Origin: DATJPD01 sp036394195
GTDB lineage: Bacteria; Pseudomonadota; Alphaproteobacteria; CACIAM-22H2
Assembly (NCBI GenBank): GCA_036394195.1
Contig: DASWFO010000048.1
Location: 1 to 30,909, forward strand
DNA length: 30,909 bases
Direction: 5' to 3'
The translations under genes and the position numbers were made by a program. The notes below the pieces were generated by a model. That model was not told where the DNA came from, did no database searches, and saw only the letters and a program-made list of their open reading frames with translations. Below, piece after piece: positions 30,062 to 30,909 of the stretch; position 1 is the first letter of the stretch; every line of letters begins with the position of its first letter.

Positions 30062-30909
30062 ATGCAGCGCGTCGGTTTCCTTGCCTTGCCCGGGTTTCAG
30101 CTGCTGAGCGCCGCCGCTCTCTCCGTCTTCGAGCTCGCGAGCAAGGAGAGGGGCGAGCCGGTCTACGAGTTGCGCCTGCTGTCCGAGACCGGCGGCCCCA
30201 TCCGCAGCTCGATCGGTGTCGAGGTCGCGACGGAGCCATTCGATGACCGGAAATTCGACACGCTGCTCGTCGGCGGCAGCAGCGTGACCGACGCGGTGAC
30301 GCCGGGCGTGATCAAATTTCTGCGTCGGGCTTTGCGGCGATACCGGCGGGTCGCCGCGACCTGCACCGGTGCGTTCGTCTTGGCCGAAGCCGGCCTGCTC
30401 GACGGCCGGCGCGCCACCACGCACTGGAACCGTGCCCGCGAGCTGCAAGCCCGGTTCCCGAACGTGAAGGTGGAGGACGACCGCATCTTCATCACCGACG
30501 GCCCGGTGTGGACCTCGGCCGGCATGACATCGGGGATCGACCTGACCCTGGCGATGGTGGAGCAGGATCTCGGCGCGGAGGTGGCGCGGGCCGTGGCCAG
30601 AAAGCTGGTGGTCTATCACCGCCGCACCGGCGGCCAGTCGCAATTTTCGGCGCTGCTGGACCTGCAGCCCCAATCCGACCGCATCCAGAGCGCGCTCGCC
30701 TACGCGAGGCGGAATCTCGCTGAGCCCCTCACGGTTGGCCGGCTCGCCGAAGCGGCGCGCCTCAGCCCGCGCCAGTTCAGCCGCGCGTTCCGGGCCGAGA
30801 CCGGCCAGTCGCCCGCCAAGGCGGTCGAGAAGCTGCGCGTCGAGGCGGCCCGCCTGATGATGGAGCAGAGCCGCCATCCGATCGACGTCATCGCCCGGCA
30901 GACGGGCTT
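30062..30909 (+). CDS. GlxA-type AraC-family transcriptional regulator with a DJ-1/PfpI domain (partial)
   Basis: The window holds 282 codons and ends inside the gene. Residues 1-170 form a DJ-1/PfpI (class I glutamine amidotransferase-like) domain with the family segment ATCTGAFVLAEAGLLDGRRA (Cys101) followed by TTHW. From about 205 comes the AraC DNA-binding domain with its first HTH (LTVGRLAEAARLSPRQFSRAF, 223-243) and the start of the second (IDVIARQTG). Most GlxA-like proteins are about 315-330 residues, so roughly 40 are missing. The ATG at 30062 has GGGAG upstream. It is divergent from iorA with 218 bases between, an arrangement that suggests it regulates the ior genes, but this is inferred. 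Confidence 0.93.
   Translation, partial: MQRVGFLALPGFQLLSAAALSVFELASKERGEPVYELRLLSETGGPIRSSIGVEVATEPFDDRKFDTLLVGGSSVTDAVTPGVIKFLRRALRRYRRVAATCTGAFVLAEAGLLDGRRATTHWNRARELQARFPNVKVEDDRIFITDGPVWTSAGMTSGIDLTLAMVEQDLGAEVARAVARKLVVYHRRTGGQSQFSALLDLQPQSDRIQSALAYARRNLAEPLTVGRLAEAARLSPRQFSRAFRAETGQSPAKAVEKLRVEAARLMMEQSRHPIDVIARQTG

Noticed and set aside
1..30909. tRNA, rRNA, CRISPR array, insertion sequence or prophage
   Set aside because: No cloverleaf-like sequence, regularly spaced repeats, transposase or phage genes were recognised on either strand.

Overview
The window is high-GC DNA (about two thirds G+C by eye) with tightly packed genes, ATGA/TGATG stop-start overlaps and many short intergenic repeats. 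Gene content (hopanoid-type RND protein next to an MlaC/Ttg2 protein, Liv-type ABC transporter, DUF1800/DUF1501 pair, IorAB-type molybdenum hydroxylase, HddA/HddC-type sugar enzymes) suggests a free-living alphaproteobacterium of the Rhodospirillales/Hyphomicrobiales kind. That placement is inference; no rRNA or tRNA gene is visible.

Layout. 1-3.5 kb: end of an unidentified + strand gene, then mlaC/hpnM-like and hpnN-like genes on the - strand (outer-membrane lipid or hopanoid trafficking). 3.6-9.5 kb, - strand: a complete branched-chain-amino-acid-type ABC transporter (substrate-binding protein, two permeases, two ATPases) preceded by a DapA/NAL-superfamily lyase. 9.6-11.3 kb, + strand: glucose-6-phosphate isomerase. 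11.5-20 kb, - strand: a sugar-nucleotide/surface-polysaccharide cluster with thiamine-dependent E1 alpha and beta subunits, a ColD-type PLP 3-dehydratase (His in place of the catalytic Lys), an extended SDR, a B12-binding radical SAM enzyme, an HddC-like nucleotidyltransferase, an HddA-like GHMP kinase and a Nudix hydrolase. 20.1-22.6 kb, - strand: a DUF938 methyltransferase and a three-gene cassette resembling a miniature ExbB/ExbD ion-driven stator whose periplasmic domain is not ExbD-like. 22.8-26.7 kb, + strand: creatininase-family amidohydrolase, then DUF1800 and Tat-exported DUF1501 proteins. 26.7-29.8 kb, - strand: IorA/IorB molybdenum hydroxylase and a cis-CaaD-like tautomerase. 30.06 kb to the end, + strand: a GlxA-type AraC regulator, cut by the window edge.

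Three things stand out. (1) A repeat present at 13.1 and 21.4 kb fills the gap between two unrelated gene pairs and in both places encodes a tiny ORF (starting MTRLR, containing NASAGEP) whose ATG overlaps the upstream stop and whose TGA overlaps the downstream ATG, so it could act as a translational bridge. (2) The ExbB-like/ExbD-like/two-TM cassette looks like an undescribed proton- or sodium-driven envelope machine. (3) The sugar cluster joins GDP-heptose-type activation, ColD chemistry, a B12 radical SAM enzyme and an E1-type thiamine enzyme without E2/E3, which could make an unusual deoxy or branched sugar.
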